Of a stretch of DNA of 64,000 nucleotides, positions 9,581-17,650 are shown piece by piece. The translations under genes were made by a program, and so were the position numbers. Numbering within the stretch: position 1 is the stretch's first letter; each line of letters starts with the position of its first letter. Source of the DNA: Chlorobiota bacterium (GTDB taxonomy: Bacteria; Bacteroidota; Ignavibacteria; Kapaibacteriales; NICIL-2). The notes under the pieces were generated by a model. It was not told where the DNA came from. It saw only the letters and a list, made by a program, of their open reading frames with translations, and did no database searches. The stretch is taken from positions 1-64,000 of the forward strand of contig JAOAGY010000007.1 in the NCBI GenBank assembly GCA_026415505.1, read 5' to 3'.

Positions 9581-10678
9581 TCAGGTTGGTGTTCGAAGCA
9601 AGACGATCATGGCGACGACGACAAATACAAGATTTGCGCTCCATCCGACGACGATTGCCGGAAGCGCGGACTCAGTGCCGATCGCCTGAAAGATTTTCGT
9701 CAAGACCAGGTAGAGAAACGTCAGTGTCATCGCTGCTGCGATGTTGGCAGCCAAGCCACTGCGCTTTTTGACCGATGCGAAAGGCACAGCAATGAGGGTG
9801 ACGATAACATTTGCGAACGGGAATGCATAATCGCCAGCCGCAGTGATGTCGAGTTGGCGGGTGTCTCGACCGCCGCGGCGCAAAAACTCGATGTAGTCGG
9901 CACGCTCGGTGTAGGTCATTTCATCGAGCGATCGCTGCAAGCGCGCTATCCTGAGGTGATCGAATGCCAATTGAAGCGGCATCTCGTGGACGAAACTCGA
10001 TCGGACGGTTCCTCCATCTATCGTGCGAACGAAGCACTCTTCTCCTATCCAGCGTCGCTCGGTCGAATCCCAGTGGAACCGGCGTGCATCTATTCGACGT
10101 ACCGTGTGGGGAAAAAGCTGGTCGCTGTATTCTTCGATGCCGATGTCGTTCCCTTGCCGCGTATGCAGATCATAAAAGCCAATCGAGACGATTCTGTTCG
10201 GTGTATCTCGCAAATACACACCGTAGAGCTGATCCTGGATGCCACCGATGTTTCGCCCCAGATATTGTCGCTCGATGGCGAATTTTTTGCTCAGAATTCG
10301 AGGAACGATCCAACCATTGAAGTAGAGGTGCCCGGCAGCAATTGCGATGCTCAATACCACAAGAGGCGCCATCAGACGGTACAGGCTCATCCCGGCGCTT
10401 TTCATTGCGGTCGTTTCATAATTATCGGTCAGCTTCCCGACCACAAACAGCATCGCCACCAGTACGGTGACCGGTAACAGCAACTTGACGATTTCGGGAA
10501 GAAAGTACACGTAATAGCGCACGACCGTCTCGATTCCTGCATGTTGATCGAGGAAACGATCGAGACTTTCGATCAAGTTGACGATGACGAACACAAGCGA
10601 CAGCGCCAACAAGGCGAACAGCATGCTTGCGACGACCGCATTGGTGATGTAGCGATCGAGTATCCGCACCACTGCCAT
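9581..10678 (-). CDS. LptF/LptG-family permease (YjgP/YjgQ)
   Basis: Inner-membrane half of the LptB2FG transporter that extracts lipopolysaccharide for transport to the outer membrane. The protein is 365 residues, with three N-terminal helices, a periplasmic beta-jellyroll region at about 130-260, and three C-terminal helices. Conserved family features include ILDRYI at the start, the PxxxxLLLPVTVLVA segment, and ETTAMKSAGMSLYRL in the coupling region. It is first in a minus-strand operon with the GldL- and GldM-like genes. Only one permease gene is present, so its partner would lie elsewhere. F and G cannot be told apart from this alone. Confidence 0.88.
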   Translation of the reverse strand: MAVVRILDRYITNAVVASMLFALLALSLVFVIVNLIESLDRFLDQHAGIETVVRYYVYFLPEIVKLLLPVTVLVAMLFVVGKLTDNYETTAMKSAGMSLYRLMAPLVVLSIAIAAGHLYFNGWIVPRILSKKFAIERQYLGRNIGGIQDQLYGVYLRDTPNRIVSIGFYDLHTRQGNDIGIEEYSDQLFPHTVRRIDARRFHWDSTERRWIGEECFVRTIDGGTVRSSFVHEMPLQLAFDHLRIARLQRSLDEMTYTERADYIEFLRRGGRDTRQLDITAAGDYAFPFANVIVTLIAVPFASVKKRSGLAANIAAAMTLTFLYLVLTKIFQAIGTESALPAIVVGWSANLVFVVVAMIVLLRTPT

Positions 10679-10715
10679 ACCCGTGAGGATTCCGCTGTAA
10701 AATTACGCACCGTCG

Positions 10716-10723
10716 TATTTTTG
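10716..10723 (+). promoter_or_regulatory. rpsA: Candidate rpsA promoter box
   Basis: TATTTTTG matches TAnnTTTG and lies about 100 bp before the rpsA ATG, within the 144-bp divergent gap to the LptF/G-like gene. It implies an untranslated leader of about 90 bases. No clear -33 element is seen. Confidence 0.5.
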
Positions 10724-10810
10724 CACGCTCGAATCCGCACTCGATCGTATGTTCCACCATATTTTGGACACGCCCGATCGTAGCGTGTGCGGTGCTGCAT
10801 CGGCGTGTCG

Positions 10811-10816
10811 AAGGAG
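10811..10816 (+). promoter_or_regulatory. rpsA: Shine-Dalgarno sequence of rpsA
   Basis: AAGGAG ends 6 bases before the ATG at 10823. It decides the start over the in-frame ATG at 10787. Strong sites like this are rare in the window. Confidence 0.8.
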
Positions 10817-10822
10817 TTGTGC

Positions 10823-12904
10823 ATGACGGAAACAACCGACATATCCCTGTCCAACCAGCAGGTCACGCCATCGGGCCAGACCGAATCGACTACTGCGAGC
10901 ACCGAACGTGCCGATATCGAAACCAAAGCTCGCCGACACGGCAAAAAGTCGGTGGTTGCTGCACTCCTCGAAGGGGATCTGCCGCTGCCGGCTATAGACG
11001 ACGCGCAGTTCGGTCAATTGATCGAGCGAAACACCCGCCAAATCAAGGAAGACGAGATGGTCCACGGCGTGATCACCTCGATCACAAAAGACGAAATATG
11101 GGTGGACGTTGGATTCAAGTCGCTCGGCGTCATTCCGCGAGCCGAGTTCAGCGAAGCTGCCGAAACACTCAAAGTGGGGGATGAAATCGACGTCTTCGTC
11201 GATCGCCTCGAAGACAGTCAAGGGCGGCTCGTCCTTTCCCGCCGACGTGCGGACTTCATGAAAACCTGGCAACAGATCGTCGAGCTGTACGAAAAGCAAG
11301 AAATCGTCAACGTCCGGATTCTTCGTCGCATCAAGGGTGGTTTCGTCGTCGATCTGCTCGGCATCGAAGCGTTCTTGCCAGGTTCTCAGGTGGATATGCG
11401 TCCTGTGCGCGATTTCGATGCGTGGATTGGAAAGACACTCGACGTTCGAGTCGTCAAAGTCAACAATCCCAGCGAAAATGTTGTCGTCAGCCACAAGGTG
11501 CTGCTCGAAGAGCAGATCCAGGAGCAACGTCAACGTATCCTCGATACCCTCGAACGCGGGCTGGTGTTGGAAGGTCACGTCAAAGCGATCGCCGACTTCG
11601 GGGTCTTCATCGATCTGGGAGGAGTCGATGGCTTGGTGCACATCACGGACTTGTCGTGGGGACGGGTCAATCATCCGTCGGAGGTCGTCAGTCTCGACGA
11701 GAAAGTCAAAGTGGTCGTGCTCGACTTCGATGACGCTAAAAAGCGCATCTCGCTCGGTATGAAGCAACTGACACCGCATCCCTGGGAACAAATCGGCGAC
11801 AAGTACCAGCCGGGCACGAAAGTCACAGGGCGTGTTGTCAGCATTACCGACTACGGAGCATTCATCGAGATCGAAAAAGGTATCGAGGGGCTTATCCACA
11901 TTAGCGAAATGTCGTGGACGCAACACATCAAGCATCCCTCGCAATTGGTCTCGCTCGGACAGGTCATCGAAGCCGTCGTGCTGAGCATCGACAAAGAAAA
12001 CCGGAAGCTCGCGCTCGGCATCAAGCAACTGCAGCCCGATCCGTGGAACGATATCGTCAAAAAATATCCGGTCGGTTCGGTCCACAAAGGCATCGTTCGC
12101 AACATTATCAATTACGGCGTCTTCGTCGAACTCGAACCCGGTATCGAGGGTTTGGTTCACATCAGTGATTTGTCGTGGACGAAAAAAGTGCGCCATCCGG
12201 GCGAATTGGTCAAGCGAGGCGATCCGCTCGATGTCGTTGTGCTTGCACTCGATGCCGAGCAGCGCCGCATTTCGCTCGGACACAAGCAAGTAACCGAAAA
12301 CCCGTGGGAAATCTACGCTGACCGATTCTCGCCGGGTACGCTGACCGAAGGCAAGATTCTGCGAATCGCCGACAAAGGCGTTGTCGTCGAGCTGCCAGAA
12401 GGCGTCGAGGGTTTCGTTCCAGCGTCGTATTTGTCGTTTGCGCCGGTCAAAAACATTTCGGACTATTTCGCCATCGGGGATGTGCTTCCGCTCAAGATCG
12501 TCGAGTTCCACGACGAGGACAAACGCATTGTGCTGTCGGCGGTCGATGCGCTCCGCGAGAAAGGCGAAGATGCAATTCGAGCGTACAACGAAGCTCATCC
12601 GGTGCCGGGTGCCGACCAATACAGCCTCTCAGCAGCCGATGCACTCAGCAGCCTGCCGCCACAAGCAGCGGCGCCAGTTGCTCCGCTCCCGATGGTCGAA
12701 TCGGTACTCCCAACCGTCGAAGCATCTGTCCCAGCAGTAGTTGCAAGTGACCAAGCCGCTGAGCCGATGAATCTTGCCACTGAATCGTCCGGTGAGTCTG
12801 GTGCTGAAACGTTGCCCACAGAAGAAGCGTCACTCTCATCGCCAGAATCGAGCCAACCATCGGCAGACGATTCTGTGCCCCCGACTGATGAGAACGTTTC
12901 GTAG
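10823..12904 (+). CDS. rpsA: 30S ribosomal protein S1
   Basis: Binds mRNA on the small ribosomal subunit and assists initiation. 693 residues. After a variable N-terminus, six S1 RNA-binding domains can be counted, the middle ones with the typical G-x-V, DYGAFIEIE/NYGVFVELE, G-L-V/I-H-I-S-DLSW and RISLG pattern. The first two are more divergent, as is usual for the ribosome-binding domains. The last 100 or so residues form an acidic Ser/Ala/Pro/Glu-rich tail, probably disordered. A strong Shine-Dalgarno and its own promoter box precede it, and a terminator follows. Confidence 0.96.
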   Translation: MTETTDISLSNQQVTPSGQTESTTASTERADIETKARRHGKKSVVAALLEGDLPLPAIDDAQFGQLIERNTRQIKEDEMVHGVITSITKDEIWVDVGFKSLGVIPRAEFSEAAETLKVGDEIDVFVDRLEDSQGRLVLSRRRADFMKTWQQIVELYEKQEIVNVRILRRIKGGFVVDLLGIEAFLPGSQVDMRPVRDFDAWIGKTLDVRVVKVNNPSENVVVSHKVLLEEQIQEQRQRILDTLERGLVLEGHVKAIADFGVFIDLGGVDGLVHITDLSWGRVNHPSEVVSLDEKVKVVVLDFDDAKKRISLGMKQLTPHPWEQIGDKYQPGTKVTGRVVSITDYGAFIEIEKGIEGLIHISEMSWTQHIKHPSQLVSLGQVIEAVVLSIDKENRKLALGIKQLQPDPWNDIVKKYPVGSVHKGIVRNIINYGVFVELEPGIEGLVHISDLSWTKKVRHPGELVKRGDPLDVVVLALDAEQRRISLGHKQVTENPWEIYADRFSPGTLTEGKILRIADKGVVVELPEGVEGFVPASYLSFAPVKNISDYFAIGDVLPLKIVEFHDEDKRIVLSAVDALREKGEDAIRAYNEAHPVPGADQYSLSAADALSSLPPQAAAPVAPLPMVESVLPTVEASVPAVVASDQAAEPMNLATESSGESGAETLPTEEASLSSPESSQPSADDSVPPTDENVS

Positions 12905-12928
12905 ACGTCTTCGGATCGGAATGCTTTC

Positions 12929-12965
12929 GATGCCCGCCGCTAATTTCGCGGCGGGCATCTTTTTC
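12929..12965 (+). terminator. Rho-independent terminator after rpsA
   Basis: A 12-bp perfect GC-rich stem (GATGCCCGCCGC at 12929-12940 with its complement at 12948-12959), a 7-base loop and a T run. It ends 8 bp before the cinA start, so cinA would need readthrough or a promoter within this short gap. Confidence 0.9.
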
Positions 12966-12973
12966 GCGAACCG

Positions 12974-14233
12974 ATGAATCTTTACCGTATTGCGCTTGTT
13001 TCGATCGGCAACGAAGTACTCAGCGGTGACACGCTCAACACAAACGCTGCCTGGATCGGTCGCCGCTGCGCTGCGATCGGAGCACTCGTCGCCGAGCAAC
13101 GTACCGTGCCAGACGAGCGCGCAGCGATTATCGAAGCCGTTTCCGCCCTCCGCACGCGAGCCGATTTGGTCGTGACTACCGGCGGACTAGGTCCGACGCA
13201 CGACGATGTTACCGTCGCTGCACTCTGTGAGCTGTTTGGCGATAAGCTCGTCGTACACGAACCGACACTCGAATATCTGGAACGCTACGCCGCCTTGCGA
13301 GGGAGAGAAGCGACCGAACGTGTTCGTTCGCAGGCATTGGTCCCCTCCAGCGCGATCGTGCTTCCGAACACAGTCGGTACTGCGCCTGGTTTGCTCTTCC
13401 GGCGCAGCGACGGTGGCGATGTTCTCGTTTTGCCCGGTGTCCCTGCTGAAATGCGAGCCATCATGGAAGAACATGGCTTGGGGTGGATCGCACGGCGCAT
13501 AGAAGAGGGTGGTTATGATGTCTTCGCCGAGCGAGTTTTGGTGACCAGTGGCATTCCAGAGTCCGATTTGGCTGATCGTCTCGAATCATTGCGGACGACT
13601 CTGCCGCCGTCGGTCGAGCTTGCGTTTTTACCGGCGGGAGGGGTCGTTCGGTTGCGTCTGCGCGCAAGCGGTCGTCCTGACGAGGTCAAAGAAACCCTGG
13701 AGAAAGTGTCCGAAGCATTCGTTTCGAAGCTTGGCGAGGCGGTCATCAGCACATCGAACGAACGTCTTGTCGAGGTGCTCCATCGGTTGTGTGTCACCAA
13801 TGGCAAGACGCTCGCTGTAGCCGAATCCTGTACCGGTGGGATGCTCGGTGCCGAGATTACGTCGGTCCCTGGCAGTTCTGCATATTTCGTCGGTGGCTTG
13901 ATCTGCTATGCTGACGCTGTCAAAGTTCACTTCGGCGGGGTACGTCCCGAAACGCTCGCCATATACGGTGCGGTCAGCCAACAGACAGTCGAAGTGCTTG
14001 CGAGCTACGTCCGAACAGCGTACAGCACCGATTTGTCGATCGCGATATCGGGAATCGCTGGACCAGGTGGCGGTACTGCTGAAAAGCCTGTCGGGACGGT
14101 TTGGATAGCCGTTGCTGATGCTGATGGTGTTCATGCGCGGCACTATCAGTTCGGCACCGATCGGCAAACCAATCGGCGCAGAGCATGTGATGCGGCGATT
14201 CTGATGGCGATCGAGCGACTACGGTCAACCTGA
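12974..14233 (+). CDS. cinA: CinA-family protein (NMN deamidase / ADP-ribose pyrophosphatase type)
   Basis: Two-domain protein of the pyridine nucleotide salvage route. The N-terminal MoCF-like (COG1058) domain spans about 1-250 (VSIGNEVLSGDTLNTNAAW, TTGGLGPTHDDVT, LPGVPAEM). The C-terminal CinA/PncC domain spans about 265-415 (AVAESCTGGMLGAEITSVPGSS, ISGIAGPGGGTAEKPVGTVW). In other bacteria the C-terminal domain deamidates NMN to nicotinic acid mononucleotide. It starts 2 bp before the THUMP methyltransferase gene and 1.2 kb before pnuC, a nicotinamide riboside importer, so all three may be co-transcribed. Confidence 0.93.
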   Translation: MNLYRIALVSIGNEVLSGDTLNTNAAWIGRRCAAIGALVAEQRTVPDERAAIIEAVSALRTRADLVVTTGGLGPTHDDVTVAALCELFGDKLVVHEPTLEYLERYAALRGREATERVRSQALVPSSAIVLPNTVGTAPGLLFRRSDGGDVLVLPGVPAEMRAIMEEHGLGWIARRIEEGGYDVFAERVLVTSGIPESDLADRLESLRTTLPPSVELAFLPAGGVVRLRLRASGRPDEVKETLEKVSEAFVSKLGEAVISTSNERLVEVLHRLCVTNGKTLAVAESCTGGMLGAEITSVPGSSAYFVGGLICYADAVKVHFGGVRPETLAIYGAVSQQTVEVLASYVRTAYSTDLSIAISGIAGPGGGTAEKPVGTVWIAVADADGVHARHYQFGTDRQTNRRRACDAAILMAIERLRST

Positions 14234-14235
14234 CG

Positions 14236-15396
14236 ATGGACAGCTACCGCTACATTGTCACGTGTCCGAAAGGTTTGCTGCCATACGCACAAGCCGAAAT
14301 CGAGTCACTCGGCTATCAGCCCATCGGGCGCGGTCCAGCGGCGATCGAGATCGTCGGCGACAGCAGAACAATGTACCGATTGAATCTTTGGTTGCGCTGT
14401 GCCCATCGTGTTCTGCTCAAACTATGGGAAGGTACTGCTGCGACTGCTGCTGATCTGTATCATTGGGCGGTGCGTCTGCCATGGGAGGAGCACATCCTCC
14501 CGACGTCGGTATTGACGGTCTCGGCATCGGTTCGCAATGTCACGATTCGCAATTCGCTCTACGCCTGTCAAAAGCTCAAGGATGCCATCGCCGATCGGCT
14601 TCGCAATCGGCTCGGCAAACGACCCGATAGCAATGGGCGCACACGCCAGGCGGTAGTGTTTCTCTATTGGCGCGAAAACGACGTTGCTGTGTATTTCGAT
14701 ACGTCGGGTGTTCCGCTGTCCAAGCGTGGATATCGTCGGATGACGGCTGCTGCCCCGCTGAGCGAAGCACTCGCTGCGGCGGTTCTTGCTGCGAGCGGCT
14801 GGACAGGGGACGTCCCGTTGATCAATCCGATGTCCGGCAGTGGGACCATCGCCATCGAGGCAGCGATGATCGCACGGCGCATCCCACCGGCATGGCTGCG
14901 CACATCGTTTTCCTTCCAGCATTGGCGCGGCTATCGTCCCGACCTCTGGCACGACGAGATCGGGCGGGCAGAGCAGGGGATAGTCGAACGGCAGTTGACC
15001 GTGATCGCTTGCGACACGTCACCGGAAGCATACCGAGCAGCGCGCGTGAACGCACATGCCGCCGGTGTCGGCGGAAACATCCGCTTTCTCCATTGTGATT
15101 ATCGGGAGATGCCTCTTCCGCCCCCGCCGGCAACGATTATCGTCAACCCACCTTACGGCATACGAATCGGCGAACAACACGAAGTCGCAGTACTGTACAA
15201 GCAACTCGGCGACTGGCTCAAACGCGAGTGCAGCGGTATGCGCTGCTTTGTGCTGACGACTCCATCGTGTGCAAAACATGTCGGCTTGCATGCCGAACGC
15301 CGATCGCCGTTTTTCAATGCCGATATCGAGTGTCGCTTGATCGAGTACGAACTCTACCGAGGCAGTCGCCGCACTTCTCCCGATGTCGGCACATGA
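14236..15396 (+). CDS. THUMP-domain class I RNA methyltransferase (RlmL N-terminal / YpsC family)
   Basis: Probable SAM-dependent guanine-N2 methyltransferase acting on 23S rRNA. The protein is 386 residues. A ferredoxin-like/THUMP RNA-binding part covers about 1-160 (CPKGLLPYAQAEIESLG, VSASVRNVTIRNS). A UPF0020 Rossmann methyltransferase follows (SKRGYRRMTAAAPLSEALAA, SAM-loop PMSGSGTIAIEAA, catalytic NPPYG near residue 305). It lacks the second methyltransferase domain of E. coli RlmL, which is common outside gammaproteobacteria. It overlaps pnuC by ATGA. Confidence 0.92.
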   Translation: MDSYRYIVTCPKGLLPYAQAEIESLGYQPIGRGPAAIEIVGDSRTMYRLNLWLRCAHRVLLKLWEGTAATAADLYHWAVRLPWEEHILPTSVLTVSASVRNVTIRNSLYACQKLKDAIADRLRNRLGKRPDSNGRTRQAVVFLYWRENDVAVYFDTSGVPLSKRGYRRMTAAAPLSEALAAAVLAASGWTGDVPLINPMSGSGTIAIEAAMIARRIPPAWLRTSFSFQHWRGYRPDLWHDEIGRAEQGIVERQLTVIACDTSPEAYRAARVNAHAAGVGGNIRFLHCDYREMPLPPPPATIIVNPPYGIRIGEQHEVAVLYKQLGDWLKRECSGMRCFVLTTPSCAKHVGLHAERRSPFFNADIECRLIEYELYRGSRRTSPDVGT

Positions 15397-15977
15397 GCTG
15401 GATCGAATGGACTGCTACAGCGCTTGGCATTGCATACGTTGTGCTCATGATTCGCCGCAACATATGGTGTTGGGTCGCCGGGAATATCGGTGTGGCGCTT
15501 CAAGCGATCTCGTTTTACGCGGTGCGCCTCTACGCCGATACACTGTTGCAGGTGATTTATTTTGCGATGGGGTGCTATGGGTTCTGGATATGGAAGACAC
15601 GCCCTGCCGATCGACAATACGAAGCAGTCACCGCAATCACACGCGTGCGGACATGGCTGTGGCTGTCGCTTGCGTGGATCGCTGGCAGTGTTCTCTGGGC
15701 GTCGGTATTGATTGCCTGGACTGATGCAGCTCTGCCGGAAGCCGATGCCGCACTTGCTACGGCAAGTTTGGTTGCGACCTGGATGCAGGCGCACCGCTAC
15801 GTCGAAAATTGGTTGCTCTGGATCGTCATTGATGCTGCCTATGCCGCGGTGTATTGGACGCGCGGACTGTACCTCTACGTGTTCCTCTATGGTGTATTCG
15901 CTGGCATGGCGTGGACTGGTTGGCGGCAATGGAGGAGTTTGCTCAAGGAGCAACGTGCACTGGCTGGTAGATCGTGA
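15393..15977 (+). CDS. pnuC: Nicotinamide riboside transporter PnuC
   Basis: Inner-membrane facilitator importing nicotinamide riboside for NAD synthesis. 194 residues from the ATG that overlaps the previous stop. About seven hydrophobic helices are visible. Family motifs include NIWCWVAGNIGVALQAISFY near the N-terminus, MGCYGFWIW in the middle and ENWLLWIVIDAAYAAVY near the end. CinA (NMN deamidase family) two genes upstream gives a plausible NAD-salvage context. Confidence 0.92.
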   Translation: MSWIEWTATALGIAYVVLMIRRNIWCWVAGNIGVALQAISFYAVRLYADTLLQVIYFAMGCYGFWIWKTRPADRQYEAVTAITRVRTWLWLSLAWIAGSVLWASVLIAWTDAALPEADAALATASLVATWMQAHRYVENWLLWIVIDAAYAAVYWTRGLYLYVFLYGVFAGMAWTGWRQWRSLLKEQRALAGRS

Positions 15978-16022
15978 TTCGTGTACACGAGCGCGTGAGC
16001 GTGCTCGTCGGTGATACTGCTG

Positions 16023-16030
16023 TAAGTTTG
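16023..16030 (+). promoter_or_regulatory. Candidate promoter box for cmk-ispH
   Basis: TAAGTTTG matches TAnnTTTG. It lies 23 bp before the preferred cmk ATG at 16054 and only 2 bp before the in-frame ATG at 16033. If it is the -7 box, the transcript would start near 16036, which excludes the upstream ATG. Confidence 0.5.
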
Positions 16031-16053
16031 CGATGGTTTTTCGACCGACTCGA

Positions 16054-16761
16054 ATGAATCGTCCGCTCATTATTGCCATTGACGGACCGGCTGGTTCGGG
16101 CAAAACGACAACGGCTCGTCTGCTCGCCCAACGACTGGGCTACACGTACATTGACACTGGCGCGATGTATCGAGCACTGACACTGGCAGCGCTCGACTAC
16201 GGTGTTCCGATCACCGACGATGCACTCGCCGCACTGCTCGAACGCATCTCGATCGAGCTGCGCCATACACCGGCTGGACAGCGGACCTATCTCGATGGTC
16301 GCGATGTGACCGAGCGGATTCGGTCTGCCGATGTGACGGCGCTTGTCAGCCAAGTTAGCTCGTTCCCATCGGTTCGGCGCTCTATGATTCGTCTCCAACG
16401 AGAGCTGGGACGTAACGGCGGCGTCGTCATGGATGGACGCGACATCGGTACCGCCGTCTTCCCCGATGCCGACGTGAAAATCTTCATGACCGCAGATTTG
16501 AAAACGCGCGCCGTGCGTCGGCTCGAAGAGCTGCGTGCCGCTGATCCAACGCTGACGGTTGATGATGTCGTCGAACAGCTCGATCAGCGCGATGCATTCG
16601 ATTCATCGCGTCAATACAATCCGTTGCGTCGTGCCGATGACGCGATAGTCGTGGACACGACGAACCTTACTGTCGAAGAACAAGTCGAGCGAATACTCGG
16701 CATCATCCGAGATCGCACCGGTACACTATCGAACGATCCGAGCTATGAACGTCACTATTGA
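16054..16761 (+). CDS. cmk: Cytidylate kinase
   Basis: Phosphorylates CMP and dCMP using ATP. 235 residues from ATG 16054. P-loop DGPAGSGKTTTARLLAQRLG begins about residue 9. Next come YIDTGAMYRALTLAA (CMP site), the NMP-binding insert, and the MDGRDIGTAVFPDADVKIFMTA signature. The lid region has the QRDAFDSSRQYNPLRRADDAIVVDT pattern, with RADD close to the canonical R-SPL/R-A-DD. The upstream ATG at 16033 is less likely because it abuts the promoter box. The 3' end overlaps ispH by 17 bp. Confidence 0.95.
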   Translation: MNRPLIIAIDGPAGSGKTTTARLLAQRLGYTYIDTGAMYRALTLAALDYGVPITDDALAALLERISIELRHTPAGQRTYLDGRDVTERIRSADVTALVSQVSSFPSVRRSMIRLQRELGRNGGVVMDGRDIGTAVFPDADVKIFMTADLKTRAVRRLEELRAADPTLTVDDVVEQLDQRDAFDSSRQYNPLRRADDAIVVDTTNLTVEEQVERILGIIRDRTGTLSNDPSYERHY

Positions 16762-17650
16762 TCCACGTGCAGGATTTTGCTGGGGCGTCGTCCGAACGGT
16801 TCAGATTGCCGAAGAAACGCTCCGCAGCAACGAAGGTGCAGTTTACGTCCTCGGTGACATTATCCACAATCCCCGCGAGATCGAGCGACTTCGAGCGCAG
16901 GGTCTTGTAACCATCGCACGCGAGGATATCCCGTCGCTGCCGCCGGGATCGAAAGTGCTCATCCGTGCGCATGGCGAACCGCCTGAAACCTATCGCATCG
17001 CACGTCAACACGGAGTCGAAATCATTGACGCAACCTGCCCGGTTGTGACCAAGCTCCAAGAGCGGGTGCGAAAGTTCTACGACCTCGGTTACCAAATCGT
17101 TGTTTTCGGTAAGCCCAATCACGCTGAAGTCGTCGGTGTCCGTGGCGTCTGCAACGACGAATGTATCGTCGTCCAAAGCGTCGGAGAAGCGCTCGATCGT
17201 GTGGACCTCCGTCGCAAGACAGTGTTGTTTTCACAGACGACGATGGATCGCCCGACCTTTCTCCAGTTGCGCGATGCTCTCACCGAGCGCATCGCTGAGT
17301 TGGTCGTCGAGGAAATGGGAACGATCGCGACCGAATTCCATGCGAAAGACACCATTTGCGGTCAGGTCGCTGGGCGAGAAAACGATCTGCGTCGGTTCGC
17401 GCGCGAAAACGATGTCATAATTTTTGTCGCGGGTCGCCGATCGTCCAATGGCAAAGTGCTCTTCGATGTTGTCCGCTCGGAAAACGAGCGTTCGTATTTC
17501 ATCGAAGACACGAGCGAACTTCGTCCCGAATGGTTCGACGGGGCTGAGCGTATCGGTATCACCGGTGCAACGAGTACACCGCAATGGTACATGAACCAGG
17601 TAAAGGACGAGATCGTGCGACGGTTCGCTACTGCTTCAGCGACGCAATAG
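16745..17650 (+). CDS. ispH: 4-hydroxy-3-methylbut-2-enyl diphosphate reductase IspH
   Basis: Last enzyme of the MEP isoprenoid route, an iron-sulfur protein giving IPP and DMAPP. 301 residues. The three cluster cysteines are Cys12 (GFCWGV), Cys98 (DATCPVV) and Cys205 (DTICGQVAGRE). AHGEPP and SSNGKVLFDV also match. The forms NHAEVVG, ICGQVAGRE, SSNGK and GATSTPQW follow the Bacteroidota branch rather than the proteobacterial ICYATxxRQ/GASTP form, which supports the lineage guess. The start overlaps cmk; the stop overlaps the convergent oxidoreductase by 23 bp. Confidence 0.95.
   Translation: MNVTIDPRAGFCWGVVRTVQIAEETLRSNEGAVYVLGDIIHNPREIERLRAQGLVTIAREDIPSLPPGSKVLIRAHGEPPETYRIARQHGVEIIDATCPVVTKLQERVRKFYDLGYQIVVFGKPNHAEVVGVRGVCNDECIVVQSVGEALDRVDLRRKTVLFSQTTMDRPTFLQLRDALTERIAELVVEEMGTIATEFHAKDTICGQVAGRENDLRRFARENDVIIFVAGRRSSNGKVLFDVVRSENERSYFIEDTSELRPEWFDGAERIGITGATSTPQWYMNQVKDEIVRRFATASATQ

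Noticed and set aside
10703-12619. A 638-codon open frame on the minus strand across rpsA
   Set aside because: It is a shadow of the S1 gene: composition is His/Asp/Phe-rich without domains, and S1 motifs on the plus strand are clear.
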